This document shows positions 7,010-14,871 of a stretch of 64,000 nucleotides of DNA, piece by piece (within the stretch, counting starts at the first letter, position 1; every line of letters starts with the position of its first letter). The DNA lies in the NCBI RefSeq assembly GCF_030418295.1, contig NZ_JAUHQA010000001.1, positions 2,046,001-2,110,000 on the forward strand, given 5' to 3'. The translations under genes were made by a program, and so were the position numbers. The notes beneath the pieces were generated by a model. The model was not told the DNA's origin and made no database searches. It saw only the letters and a list, made by a program, of their open reading frames with translations. The stretch comes from Demequina muriae (GTDB lineage Bacteria; Actinomycetota; Actinomycetes; Actinomycetales; Demequinaceae).

Positions 7010-7837
7010 TCAGCAGTCGAGGGCGGCGAGCAGCGTGTCGCGGTCGTAGCGGTCGCCGGATCGCGCTCGAGACTCGTGCACCACCCGCCCCGGCCGGTCC
7101 GAGAGCACCACGATGCGGTCCGCGAGCATCATCGCCTCGTCGATGTCGTGCGTGACCAGCACCACCCCGGAGCCCGCGGCGGCCGGCTCCTCAGCGTCGA
7201 GAGCCGTGGCATCGGCGGCACGCTCGGTCAGACGGACCGACGCGAGCCAGGCGTTCATGCGCCGTCGGGTGACCGGGTCGAGCCCCCCGAACGGCTCGTC
7301 GAGCAGCAGCACGGGGCGCTCAGCGAGGCAGGTGCGGAGCAGCGCAAGACGCTGCCTCATCCCCCCTGACAGTTCGTGCGGCCAGGCCCGCTCGAACCCG
7401 CCGAGGCCGAACTCATCGAAGAGCCGCCGCGCCCGCGGGAGGGCCCGCTCCCGAGGGACCCCGGCCGCGATGGCACCCACCATCGCGTTCGGCAACGCCC
7501 GGCGCCACGGCAGCAGCCCATCTCGTTGAGGCATCCATGCCGTCGCCCGACGGCCACTCGCGTCCCGCGGCACGGCGATCTCGCCCGTGACTCGTGCACG
7601 TGGATCCAGCAGCCCCCCGAGCGCGCGCAGCAGCGTGGACTTGCCGCATCCGGAGGGCCCAAGGACGGCGACGAACTCGCCGTCCCCCATCGCGAGGTCC
7701 AGCCCATCCAGCACCTCGAGACCGCGCTCGCCGCGGCGCGACGGAGGGAAGGTGATGCTCAGGTCACGCACCGCCAGGACGGGCGCGGAGACCGACCCGG
7801 CCCGCGCATCGGCCGGGGTGACGGTGACGTCGGTCAT
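7010..7837 (-). CDS. ABC transporter ATP-binding protein of thiamine-pyrimidine importer (ThiZ-like)
   Basis: The 275-residue protein has Walker [13 protein letters not shown] signature LSGGMRQRL, Walker [12 protein letters not shown] and a switch His in VTHDIDEA, so it is a complete ATPase of the nitrate/sulfonate/thiamine-precursor import subfamily. Its ATG at 7837 overlaps the binding-protein stop (ATGA at 7834-7837), showing coupling. It is last in a four-gene minus-strand operon controlled by a TPP riboswitch. An insert rich in Ala/Asp/Glu sits between Walker B and the switch His (LTERAADATALDAEEPAAAG); the basic motifs are unaffected. Confidence 0.9.
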   Translation of the reverse strand: MTDVTVTPADARAGSVSAPVLAVRDLSITFPPSRRGERGLEVLDGLDLAMGDGEFVAVLGPSGCGKSTLLRALGGLLDPRARVTGEIAVPRDASGRRATAWMPQRDGLLPWRRALPNAMVGAIAAGVPRERALPRARRLFDEFGLGGFERAWPHELSGGMRQRLALLRTCLAERPVLLLDEPFGGLDPVTRRRMNAWLASVRLTERAADATALDAEEPAAAGSGVVLVTHDIDEAMMLADRIVVLSDRPGRVVHESRARSGDRYDRDTLLAALDC

Positions 7838-8862
7838 GGCTGCGAGGGCAGGAACGCGTTCGTCCACGCTCCGTCGACGTCGGGGTCGCCGTCGAGCATG
7901 TCGCCGTCCGTGAGCCACTGCGAGAACTCCGTCCAGGTCGATTCCTGCTGCACGCCCCAAGCGTCCGGAGACGCGGCGTACTCGTAGGCGAGCCACTGGG
8001 CGCTCGCGGTGACCAGCTCCTGGTCGAGCTCGGGAGCGACGTCCATGAGCGCATCGGCCGCGGCCTGGGGGTCCTCCATGGCTGTCGCGTACCCGCGCGC
8101 GGTGGTCTCGACGAACGCGCGGACCACCTCGGGCGAGCCGTCGATGGTCTCTCCGGTGGTGGCGAGCAGCGGCGTGTACCAGTCGGGGATGCAGTCGAAC
8201 CAGTCTCGGAAGGCGATGGTCGAGACGTCCAGGCCGTCGACCTCCCCAAGTCGCACCGTGTCCCAGGCGTCGAAGACCCACGCGGCATCGAACTCGTCCT
8301 GCGTGAGGCCGATGCGGAAGTCATTGCTCACCAGCGGCGCGTGTTCCACCAGCGCTGGGTCGCCGCCGTCGCATGCGACCAGGCTCGAGATGATCGTCTC
8401 CTCCAGGTCTGACCCGTATGAGCCGTAGCGCTTGCCCTCGAGGTCGCGCGGTCGGGTGATGCCGTCCTCTGCGAGCGAGAGCAGCGACGAGGTGTTGTGC
8501 TCGATGACGGTGGCGACGGACACCACGTCGGCCCCGGCGGCGCGGGCGGGGAGCAGCCCTTCCGCGACGGAGAACGCGAAGTCTGCCTGCCCGGCCGCGA
8601 TCAGCTGCAGGCCCGACGTCTCACCGGGCTCGATCACTGTGACGTCCAGCCCGGCGTCCTCGTACCAGCCGTTCTCCAGCGCGAGGTAGAGGCCGGAGTG
8701 GTTGGTGTTGGGCGTCCAGTCGAGCACCACCGTGACGGGGGTCGACTCGGCGGGGGAGTCGGTGGGAGCGATCGCTGCCGGGGCGCTGGAGCAGGCGGCG
8801 AGGGTGATGGCTGTGCCTGCGGCAAGGGCGGCGAGCGATGCGGTGCGGAACAGGGGGTTCAT
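7834..8862 (-). CDS. thiY: NMT1/ThiY-type substrate-binding lipoprotein for pyrimidine precursors of thiamine
   Basis: The 342-residue protein has a lipoprotein signal (hydrophobic residues 7-22, lipobox LAAC with Cys24) followed by the family hallmark LDWTPNTNHSGLYLALENGW. This matches ThiY-like proteins that bind formylaminopyrimidine/HMP precursors of thiamine. AGGAG lies seven bases before the ATG. The operon sits behind a TPP riboswitch, which supports the thiamine assignment over sulfonate or nitrate. It should deliver its ligand to the permease encoded upstream. The exact pyrimidine ligand is inferred from the family. Confidence 0.88.
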   Translation of the reverse strand: MNPLFRTASLAALAAGTAITLAACSSAPAAIAPTDSPAESTPVTVVLDWTPNTNHSGLYLALENGWYEDAGLDVTVIEPGETSGLQLIAAGQADFAFSVAEGLLPARAAGADVVSVATVIEHNTSSLLSLAEDGITRPRDLEGKRYGSYGSDLEETIISSLVACDGGDPALVEHAPLVSNDFRIGLTQDEFDAAWVFDAWDTVRLGEVDGLDVSTIAFRDWFDCIPDWYTPLLATTGETIDGSPEVVRAFVETTARGYATAMEDPQAAADALMDVAPELDQELVTASAQWLAYEYAASPDAWGVQQESTWTEFSQWLTDGDMLDGDPDVDGAWTNAFLPSQP

Positions 8863-8876
8863 GCGGATTCTCCTAG

Positions 8877-8900
8877 GTGTCGAGTGTCGAGTGTCGAGTG
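8877..8900. repeat. Heptamer tandem repeat GTGTCGA x3
   Basis: Three perfect copies of GTGTCGA (8877-8897) plus GTG lie in the 52-base gap between the permease and thiY-like genes, immediately upstream of the thiY ribosome binding site. Such arrays vary in length by slippage and could change spacing or mRNA structure between the two genes. Confidence 0.85.
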
Positions 8901-8914
8901 GTGGGCGAGGGCGG

Positions 8915-9685
8915 TCAGTGGCGCGCCACGGGGGCCCGCCACGGGGTGGCGACGCGCCTCAGCAGCGTGATCGCGGCGACCATGACTGCGGAAAGCAGCG
9001 CGATGAGCAGGATTCCGACGAAGATCTGATCGACGGCGTACGCCTTGCGGGAGCGCTGGATGAAGACGCCGATGCCGGACTCGCCCGCGAGGTATTCCGA
9101 TACCACCGCGGCGCCTACGGCGTAGGTGGCCGCGATGCGCAGGCCCGCAAGCGCACCCGGGATGGACGCGGGCAGTCGCACCAGCCACAGCTGGTGGGCA
9201 CGACCGCCACCGAGGCCGGCCACCGTGTCCGAGTACTCGGCGTCCACCTCGCGTATTGCCGCGGTGGCGGCGACCAGGACGGGGAAGAACACGGTGAGTG
9301 CGACCAGCACCACCTTGGAGGTGAGGCCGAAGCCCGCCCACAGGATCATCAGCGGCGCCAGCACGACCGTCGGGATGGTCTGGCTGAGCAGTACCACCGG
9401 CCGGGCGACGTGGCCGACGGAGGCCACGGCCGAGGTCAGCACGGCCAGCAGCCAGCCCAGTGCGGTGCCCAGGGCGAGCCCCAGCACCGCCTCGGTGGCG
9501 GTCGTCGCGATGTGCCGTCCGAGGGTGGGTGCCTGGTCGACGGCCGCGCTGACCACCTGGGAGGGGCTGGGCAGCACGAACTCGGGCAGCTCGCCCAGCC
9601 GCACCGATGCCTCCCAGGTGACCAGCAGCAGCACGACCGTGGCGGTGCCGATGAGGGCGGCGTGGCCTCGGCTGCCGCGCGTCAT
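8915..9685 (-). CDS. ABC transporter permease of thiamine-pyrimidine importer (ThiX-like)
   Basis: The 256-residue protein has about six hydrophobic segments and the inner-membrane permease loop EYSDTVAGLGGGRAHQLWLVRLPASIPGALAG (quoted elements EYSDT, GLGGG and LPASIPG), typical of the BPD transport family that partners NMT1-type binding proteins. Its ATG overlaps the stop of the thiamine-binding gene (ATGA at 9682-9685). Together with the ATPase at 7010 and binding protein at 7834 it forms a complete importer. Riboswitch control indicates repression when thiamine pyrophosphate is plentiful. Confidence 0.9.
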   Translation of the reverse strand: MTRGSRGHAALIGTATVVLLLVTWEASVRLGELPEFVLPSPSQVVSAAVDQAPTLGRHIATTATEAVLGLALGTALGWLLAVLTSAVASVGHVARPVVLLSQTIPTVVLAPLMILWAGFGLTSKVVLVALTVFFPVLVAATAAIREVDAEYSDTVAGLGGGRAHQLWLVRLPASIPGALAGLRIAATYAVGAAVVSEYLAGESGIGVFIQRSRKAYAVDQIFVGILLIALLSAVMVAAITLLRRVATPWRAPVARH

Positions 9686-9975
9686 CGGCGGTGCTTGCTC
9701 ACCAGATCCTGGACGCTCGGCCCGCGGTCACCGGCCGCGCCAGAGACCTTGATGACGGACAGGCAGCCTTCCGCTCCGGCAGCGATGGTGGACTCATGGA
9801 CCTGGCGCAGCAGGGCCCAGACCTGGTCGGGCGTGCCCTCGAACGTGGTGCCCATGCCGCCCACCTCGTAGGACAGGCCGGAGGCCTCGATGGTGGCGAT
9901 GGCCGCGTCGACGTGGGCGTAGCGGTCGTCGGGCGTGCCGACAGGGCGGGGAAGGACTTGGATCTCGGCGATCAC
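9682..9975 (-). CDS. MTH1187-family thiamine-binding protein
   Basis: The 97-residue protein starts IAEIQVLPRPVGTPD and contains LSYEVGGMGTTFEG, hallmarks of the MTH1187/YkoF-like family of small proteins reported to bind thiamine. It has no signal peptide and is probably cytoplasmic. The GTG at 9975 is chosen because AAGGAG lies seven bases upstream; a longer in-frame reading from 10017 lacks such a site. It is the first gene after the TPP riboswitch and is coupled to the permease. It may be a carrier or sensor for the imported vitamin. Confidence 0.87.
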   Translation of the reverse strand: MIAEIQVLPRPVGTPDDRYAHVDAAIATIEASGLSYEVGGMGTTFEGTPDQVWALLRQVHESTIAAGAEGCLSVIKVSGAAGDRGPSVQDLVSKHRR

Positions 9976-10097
9976 GGGTGACTCCTTGGCGTCGGACCTG
10001 GGGTCCGCACGGCGCACAGTCAGCCGTCGACGGCTCGTGAGGGCGAGTGCGCTCCAGGGCCACGGCAGGCCCCACGATGCTCACGCCCGTGCCGTCG

Positions 10098-10192
10098 ACA
10101 CGTCCTTACGCTGGCATTACCCAGGTCAAGTTCTCGGGTCGACGGCGCGCTGGTGGCCGTCCTCTCAGCTCGGTTGCCCCGAGCTCCCCGCG
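10098..10192 (-). promoter_or_regulatory. TPP riboswitch (thi box)
   Basis: Read on the minus strand, the segment begins GGGGAGCTCGGG, contains the invariant CTGAGAGGACGG (pyrimidine-sensor arm) and then ACCTGGGTAATGCCAGCG followed by TAAGGA (pyrophosphate-sensor arm). These are the conserved cores of the TPP aptamer in correct order and spacing. It lies about 120 bases upstream of the MTH1187-type gene, so thiamine pyrophosphate binding should switch off the four-gene importer. Whether it acts on transcription or translation is not clear from sequence. Confidence 0.95.
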
Positions 10193-10203
10193 TTTGCCCT
10201 TGC

Positions 10204-10233
10204 ATCGTAGCCACATCGCGGCGAGGAGGTCCA
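10204..10233 (-). promoter_or_regulatory. Probable promoter of the thiamine transporter operon
   Basis: On the minus strand TGGACC (10233-10228) and TACGAT (10209-10204) are 18 bases apart and end just before the riboswitch. They match 4 of 6 positions each to the -35 and -10 consensus. This would start transcription close to the aptamer's first base. Confidence 0.45.
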
Positions 10234-10301
10234 GGCGCAGCGGAGACCGGGGGCTCTGGGGCGGACGGCCGATGCGCGGGTCGCTCCGGCGCCGCGCCCG
10301 G

Positions 10302-11060
10302 CTAGCTGGCGAGCGCGCCGGAGAAGACCTGCCACGCCAGAGCGGTCTTGGCCACCAGGCTGAGGACGATGTAGGCGCGCTCGCCGCGCAGGTAGTTCGC
10401 CCATTTCCCCTTCGCGCGGTACTGCAGCCACTGCACCACCGCGAACGTGTTGAAGAACACGAACAGCGAGATGATGATCCCCCACACGAATCCGGGCACA
10501 GTCTCGTCGCTGGTGTTGCCGGGGCCGATGAGGTTGATCGCGATGATGAGCCACGGCACGATTCCCACCATGCTGCCGAAGATGAAGGGCAGCAGGTCGC
10601 CGTCGCCGGGAGTCGCATAGCGCTCCTGCAGCCAGCCGAACAGGATCATGCTGGCGTTGACGGTGAAGAGGCCGGCGAGCGCGGTGAACTCGGAGATGCC
10701 GTTGAGCTGCAGGATGAGCACGATCATGATCGATGACGACAGCGAGTACTCGACCCAGCGGAAGGTGTTCCGGTTCTCGCGAAGTCCCGCCGTGTAGCGC
10801 GGGAAGAACATCGGTGAGATCACGAGGAAGTGGAACACCGCAGAGAGCAGCAGGAACCCCGCCACCGCGTACCCGATGTTGATGTCGAGCAGAGTCACCG
10901 GTTCGCCGAACGCATCGGACCCGGGTGGGCCGTTGAGGTACGTCGCACGGACGGGCAGGGTGGCGTCGTTGGCGAGCGCCACGATGGCGACGAACGAGGC
11001 GAGGTGAAGCAGGCCGGCGATCAGGTTGAACGGGCGGAGCTTGGCGAGCGCGGTGTCCAT
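10302..11060 (-). CDS. Heliorhodopsin
   Basis: The 252-residue seven-helix protein carries the heliorhodopsin hallmarks: Lys238 in SLVAKTALAWQVF for the retinal Schiff base, Glu104 in RWVEYSLSSS as counterion, plus His19, His77 and Ser234. Each sits three or four positions before its equivalent in the prototype 48C12 protein (Lys241, Glu107, His23, His80, Ser237). Helix 3 begins RWVEYS, absent from type-1 rhodopsins, so this is not a proton or ion pump of the classical family. The start at 11060 is chosen because AGAGGG lies about five bases upstream; an in-frame ATG at 11075 has no such site. No retinal synthesis gene is in the window. Its function is unknown; light sensing or regulation of a partner is usually proposed. 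Confidence 0.95.
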   Translation of the reverse strand: MDTALAKLRPFNLIAGLLHLASFVAIVALANDATLPVRATYLNGPPGSDAFGEPVTLLDINIGYAVAGFLLLSAVFHFLVISPMFFPRYTAGLRENRNTFRWVEYSLSSSIMIVLILQLNGISEFTALAGLFTVNASMILFGWLQERYATPGDGDLLPFIFGSMVGIVPWLIIAINLIGPGNTSDETVPGFVWGIIISLFVFFNTFAVVQWLQYRAKGKWANYLRGERAYIVLSLVAKTALAWQVFSGALAS

Positions 11061-11227
11061 GATGTCCCTCTTCATTGAGCGGTGAACCGACCTGTTGTCC
11101 GCTCATAACCTCGCTGATAGCCGCCGCATTCCCGCCTCGCGTCACGGGTCGTCTGGGGGTTCTCCCCGAGACGAAGTCAGGGGAACGGTCATCCACGTGG
11201 GGGACGGGCGCGGCGGGGGCATCGCGG

Positions 11228-11239
11228 TAGGTTCGGACC
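11228..11239 (+). promoter_or_regulatory. -10 element of ABC-2 operon, leaderless
   Basis: TAGGTT (11228-11233) ends six bases before the ATG at 11240, the same hexamer and spacing as the three GGDEF genes. No GTCAC element is found 35 bases upstream here, so that element is not simply part of every TAGGTT promoter. Confidence 0.5.
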
Positions 11240-12160
11240 ATGCCCGCCATCGCCACGCAAGGCCTGACGAGGTCCTTCGGCCCCGTGACCGCGCTGTCAC
11301 AGCTCACCGTCGAGATGCCCACCGGGGTGGTAGGACTCGTGGGCGCCAACGGAGCCGGCAAGTCGACCTTCATCAAGATCCTTCTTGGTCTGCTTCCCCC
11401 CACGTCGGGGACTGCGACCGTCCTGGGATTGGACTGCCTCTCGGACGGTCTCAAGATCCGTGAGGTCGTGGGCTACATGCCGGAGAGCGAGTGCCTGCCG
11501 CCCGACGTCTCGGCCACCGAGTTCATCGTGCACATGGCGCGCATGTCCGGGCTGCCGACGGACGTGGCGCGGGAGCGCACCGCGGACACGCTGCGGCACG
11601 TGGGGCTGTACGAAGAGCGCTACCGTCCCATCGGCGGCTACTCCACGGGCATGCGCCAACGCGTCAAGCTCGCTCAGGCGCTCGTGCATGACCCCCAGCT
11701 GGTGCTGCTCGACGAACCCACCAATGGGCTCGACCCCGCGGGCCGCGACGACATGCTCGAGCTCATCCGGCGCATCAGCGCGGACTTCGGCATCTCCGTG
11801 GTCGTGACGTCGCATCTGCTGGGCGAGCTCGAGCGCATCGCCGATCACATCGTGTCCATCGAGGCGGGCGTGCTCCAGCACTCCACCTCCACGGCCGCGG
11901 CCACGGAGTTCAGCGGAATGATGCTGGTCGAGGTGACCGACCGCGGGCCGGAGGTGGTCGAGCGGCTCCACGCGCTCGGGGCCAAGGTGACCACCGGCGC
12001 TCAGGCCCACAGTTTCGTGGTGGCGATCAAGGACGAGCAGGTGCTCGACGACGTGCGTAGCGTGGTGGTGGACCTCGGGGTCGGCCTCATCCGCATGCAG
12101 CGCGGCCGTCACCACCTCACCGAGATGTTCTCGACGCCGCAGGAGGCGCTCCATGGCTGA
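11240..12160 (+). CDS. ABC-2 type transporter ATP-binding protein A
   Basis: The 306-residue ATPase has Walker A GANGAGKST, signature YSTGMRQRVKLAQAL, Walker B LVLLDEPTNGLD and a C-terminal extension of about 80 residues typical of drug/antibiotic or cell-envelope exporters (CcmA type). It is the first of four genes in the order ATPase, permease, ATPase, permease. It overlaps the next gene by eight bases. Substrate cannot be assigned; these systems export drugs, lipids or peptides, and some serve membrane maintenance. Confidence 0.9.
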   Translation: MPAIATQGLTRSFGPVTALSQLTVEMPTGVVGLVGANGAGKSTFIKILLGLLPPTSGTATVLGLDCLSDGLKIREVVGYMPESECLPPDVSATEFIVHMARMSGLPTDVARERTADTLRHVGLYEERYRPIGGYSTGMRQRVKLAQALVHDPQLVLLDEPTNGLDPAGRDDMLELIRRISADFGISVVVTSHLLGELERIADHIVSIEAGVLQHSTSTAAATEFSGMMLVEVTDRGPEVVERLHALGAKVTTGAQAHSFVVAIKDEQVLDDVRSVVVDLGVGLIRMQRGRHHLTEMFSTPQEALHG

Positions 12161-13091
12161 CCACACGCCGCCGCTCGGCGCCGCCCCCGGTGGCGCGGAG
12201 CCCGCCGCCCCGCAGTCTCAGGGCGTCATCCACGACATCGGCTTCCGGCACTACGACGGACCCCGCCTCGGCCGCGGCTGGATCGTCAGGTCGCTGCTCG
12301 TCGAGACCTTCCGGGGAGTGTTCGGCTTCGGCCGCCCGGCCAAGGCCAAGATCATGCCGTGGATCCTCGTGGGCATCCTGATGGCTCCGCCGCTGATCTT
12401 CGCGCTCATCGCGGTGCTGCTGGGGCTCGATGAGCTGCCGACGTCCTATACCGAGTACCTGCCGACCATGGGGTTCGTGGTGTCGCTGTTCGTCGCCAGC
12501 CGCGCTCCCTACTGCGTCTCCCGCGATCTTCGCCACGGCGTGATGCCGCTGTACCTGTCAAGGCCGATCCATCGCGACGACTACGTGCTCGCCAAGTTCG
12601 CGGGCATGGCGCTCGCACTGTTCTCTGTGCTGGCCGCCGCGCAGACCCTGTTGTTCGTCGGCGCTCTGCTGGCCAAGCTGCCGGTGGGCGCCCAGATCGT
12701 CGGCTACGCGCAGGGCCTCGTCGCGTCGGCCCTGGTCGCGCTGGTGCTCAGCGCCATCGGCCTCGTCCTCGCGGCGCTCACGCCTCGACGCGGGATGGGG
12801 GTGGCCGTGATCATCACGGCGCTCGTGGTGCTGGGCGGCGTCGGGACCGTTGTATCCACACTGCTGACCGAGAACGGGAGCGCGACCCTCGGCGGGTACC
12901 TCGCGGCGATCGACCCGTTCCTGCTGGTCGACGGCATCGCGGTGTCATGGTTCGGTGTGGACTCGGCGATCGGCCTCGACGCCGATCCCGGTCCTCTGGG
13001 CGGGCTGGTCTTCATGGTGTGGGCCGCCGCAATCGTCGCGGGCGGCATCGCTCTGCTGATGCGTCGCTACAGGAAGGTGGGCATCGCATGA
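12153..13091 (+). CDS. ABC-2 type permease A
   Basis: The 312-residue protein has a soluble N-terminus of about 65 residues (with HYDGPRLGRGW) and about six hydrophobic segments after residue 70. The loop CVSRDLRHGVMPLYLSRPIHRDDYVLAKF (quoted elements SRDLRHG, LSRPIHR, LAKF) is the ABC-2 family motif between helices 2 and 3. It overlaps both neighbours and pairs with the upstream or downstream ATPase. No lipoprotein or signal peptide is visible. Confidence 0.85.
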   Translation: MADHTPPLGAAPGGAEPAAPQSQGVIHDIGFRHYDGPRLGRGWIVRSLLVETFRGVFGFGRPAKAKIMPWILVGILMAPPLIFALIAVLLGLDELPTSYTEYLPTMGFVVSLFVASRAPYCVSRDLRHGVMPLYLSRPIHRDDYVLAKFAGMALALFSVLAAAQTLLFVGALLAKLPVGAQIVGYAQGLVASALVALVLSAIGLVLAALTPRRGMGVAVIITALVVLGGVGTVVSTLLTENGSATLGGYLAAIDPFLLVDGIAVSWFGVDSAIGLDADPGPLGGLVFMVWAAAIVAGGIALLMRRYRKVGIA

Positions 13092-13999
13092 GCACGCTTC
13101 AGCTGACGGGCGTCTCGCGCTGGTACGGCGACGTGGTGGCCGTCAACGACGTCACCATGACCGTCGGCCCCGGCGTGACCGGACTGCTCGGCCCCAACGG
13201 CGCCGGGAAGTCGACACTGATCTCGATGATGGGCGGGTTCCTTCCGCCCTCGGCGGGGACGGTCACGCTCGACGGCGCACCGGTGTGGCGAGACACCGAC
13301 GCCTACCGGTCCATCGGGTTGGTCCCGGAGACCGAGGCCATGTACGACATGATCTCGGGGTGGGAGTTCGTGCTCGCCAACGCGCGACTCCACGGGCTCG
13401 CTGACCCCGTCGCGGCCGCGCGTGCAGCTGTCGAGCAGGTGGACATGATGGACGCGAAGGACCGCGACATCTCCGGCTACTCGAAGGGCATGAAGCAGCG
13501 CATCAAGATGGCGACCGCGCTCGTTCACGACCCTGCCGTGCTGCTGCTCGACGAGCCCTTCAACGGCATGGACCCGCGCCAGCGCCTGCACCTCATGGAA
13601 CTGCTCCAGTCGCTCGCGGCACAGGGCCGCACCGTGCTGTTCAGCAGCCACATTCTCGAGGAAGTCGAGGAGATCGCCGGCACCATCGAGGTGATGGTCG
13701 CCGGCAGGCACGCGGCATCGGGGGACTTCCGGCGCATCCGCAAACTCATGACGCAGCGCCCGCACCAGTACACGATCCGCTCGAGCGACGACCGTGCGCT
13801 CGCGGCCGCCATCATCGCGGACGGTTCGGCGGACAGCGTCGACGTCTCGTCCGGATCGCTCGCCGTCCAGGCTGCGGACTTCGGGCGGTTCGTCGCGGCG
13901 CTGCCCCGCCTTGCGCAGGACGGCCAGGTGCGACTGCTGGAGGTCACACCCGCCGACGAATCTCTCGAGAGCGTGTTCGCGTACTTGGTGGCGCGATGA
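13088..13999 (+). CDS. ABC-2 type transporter ATP-binding protein B
   Basis: The 303-residue second ATPase has Walker A GPNGAGKST, signature YSKGMKQRIKMATAL and Walker B LLLDEPFNGMDPRQR, then FSSHILEEVE with the switch His. The start at 13088 overlaps the permease stop (ATGA). The two ATPases in the operon are only moderately alike, so the system may be two half-exporters or a heteromeric complex. Confidence 0.9.
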   Translation: MSTLQLTGVSRWYGDVVAVNDVTMTVGPGVTGLLGPNGAGKSTLISMMGGFLPPSAGTVTLDGAPVWRDTDAYRSIGLVPETEAMYDMISGWEFVLANARLHGLADPVAAARAAVEQVDMMDAKDRDISGYSKGMKQRIKMATALVHDPAVLLLDEPFNGMDPRQRLHLMELLQSLAAQGRTVLFSSHILEEVEEIAGTIEVMVAGRHAASGDFRRIRKLMTQRPHQYTIRSSDDRALAAAIIADGSADSVDVSSGSLAVQAADFGRFVAALPRLAQDGQVRLLEVTPADESLESVFAYLVAR

Positions 14000-14024
14000 C
14001 CGCGCACGGAATGGGGCCCACACG

Positions 14025-14753
14025 ATGAACGTCACCGTCATGCGACTCACCGCACGGGGACTGCTCGGACGGCGCCGGGCGCTGCTCCTGGTGATCCTGC
14101 CAGCGCTGCTGCTCGTGCTCGCTGCGCTCACCCGGTGGGCGTCCGACGGCTCGCCCAGCGCGTCCAGCATGCTGGCCAACGGCTTCGCCATGGGCACCTT
14201 GCTGCCGCTCATGTGCCTGCTGGTCGCCACCGGAGTCATCGGCGCCGAGATCGACGACGGCTCGATCGTCTACATGCTCGCCAAGCCACTCAAGCGCCGG
14301 GTGATCCTGTTTTCGAAGCTCGCCGTGGGCCTCGCCGCCGTCCTGCTGTTCGCGGTGCTCCCCATCATGGCGGCGGTGGCGATCGCCGGAGATGAGGGCG
14401 GTCAGCTCACGCTCGCCTTTGGCGTCTCCGCGGCGTTCGCCGCAGTCGCGTACACCGCCATCTTCGTGACGCTCGGCATCGTCACCCGCAACGCCGTGGT
14501 GTTCGGCCTGCTCTACGCCCTCCTATGGGAGACCGTGCTCGGCGGATACGTTCCCGGGATCCGCGCGGTGAGCGTGCGCCAATGGGCGCTGTCCGTAGGC
14601 GAGCAGATGCTCGGATCCCAGGCCGCCGAGTGGTCGTTCACATCCGAGGTGGGCATCGCGACCGGGCTGATCCTGCTCGCACTCACCACGGCGGGAGCCG
14701 TGTACCTGGGCGCGCGCAAGCTGAGCACGCTCACCCTGAACTCGGTCGACTGA
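14025..14753 (+). CDS. ABC-2 type permease B
   Basis: The 242-residue protein has about six membrane segments and the ABC-2 motif EIDDGSIVYMLAKPLKRR between the second and third. It starts 25 bases after the second ATPase and ends the operon. It is shorter than permease A because it lacks the soluble N-terminus. It probably pairs with ATPase B. The following hairpin terminates the operon. Confidence 0.85.
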   Translation: MNVTVMRLTARGLLGRRRALLLVILPALLLVLAALTRWASDGSPSASSMLANGFAMGTLLPLMCLLVATGVIGAEIDDGSIVYMLAKPLKRRVILFSKLAVGLAAVLLFAVLPIMAAVAIAGDEGGQLTLAFGVSAAFAAVAYTAIFVTLGIVTRNAVVFGLLYALLWETVLGGYVPGIRAVSVRQWALSVGEQMLGSQAAEWSFTSEVGIATGLILLALTTAGAVYLGARKLSTLTLNSVD

Positions 14754-14777
14754 CCGGGCCGCACCCAACCCGCCGAC

Positions 14778-14787
14778 CGCATCGGCC
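14778..14787 (-). repeat. Intergenic copy of the dispersed 10-mer
   Basis: One exact copy of CGCATCGGCC, the reverse complement of GGCCGATGCG, lies in the 118-base gap between permease B and pgi. It is one of 28 copies in the window, described under findings. Confidence 0.8.
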
Positions 14788-14819
14788 GCACGCCGTACGA
14801 GGAGCGACAGGCCCGTTGA

Positions 14820-14861
14820 CGCTCGAAGGGGCCCAGCCGGTTGGCTGGGCCCCTTCGAGCG
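14820..14861. terminator. Bidirectional terminator between the ABC-2 operon and pgi
   Basis: A perfect 19-bp stem (14820-14838 with 14843-14861) closes a four-base loop GGTT. It lies between convergent genes, 10 bases from the pgi stop, and can serve both strands. No T run follows. Confidence 0.85.
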
Positions 14862-14871
14862 TTGGTGTGCG

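Noticed and set aside
10302-11060. Heliorhodopsin gene as a type-1 proton pump
   Set aside because: The DTD/DTE-type helix-3 motif of pumps is absent; the RWVEYS helix and the Lys, Glu and His pattern fit heliorhodopsin.
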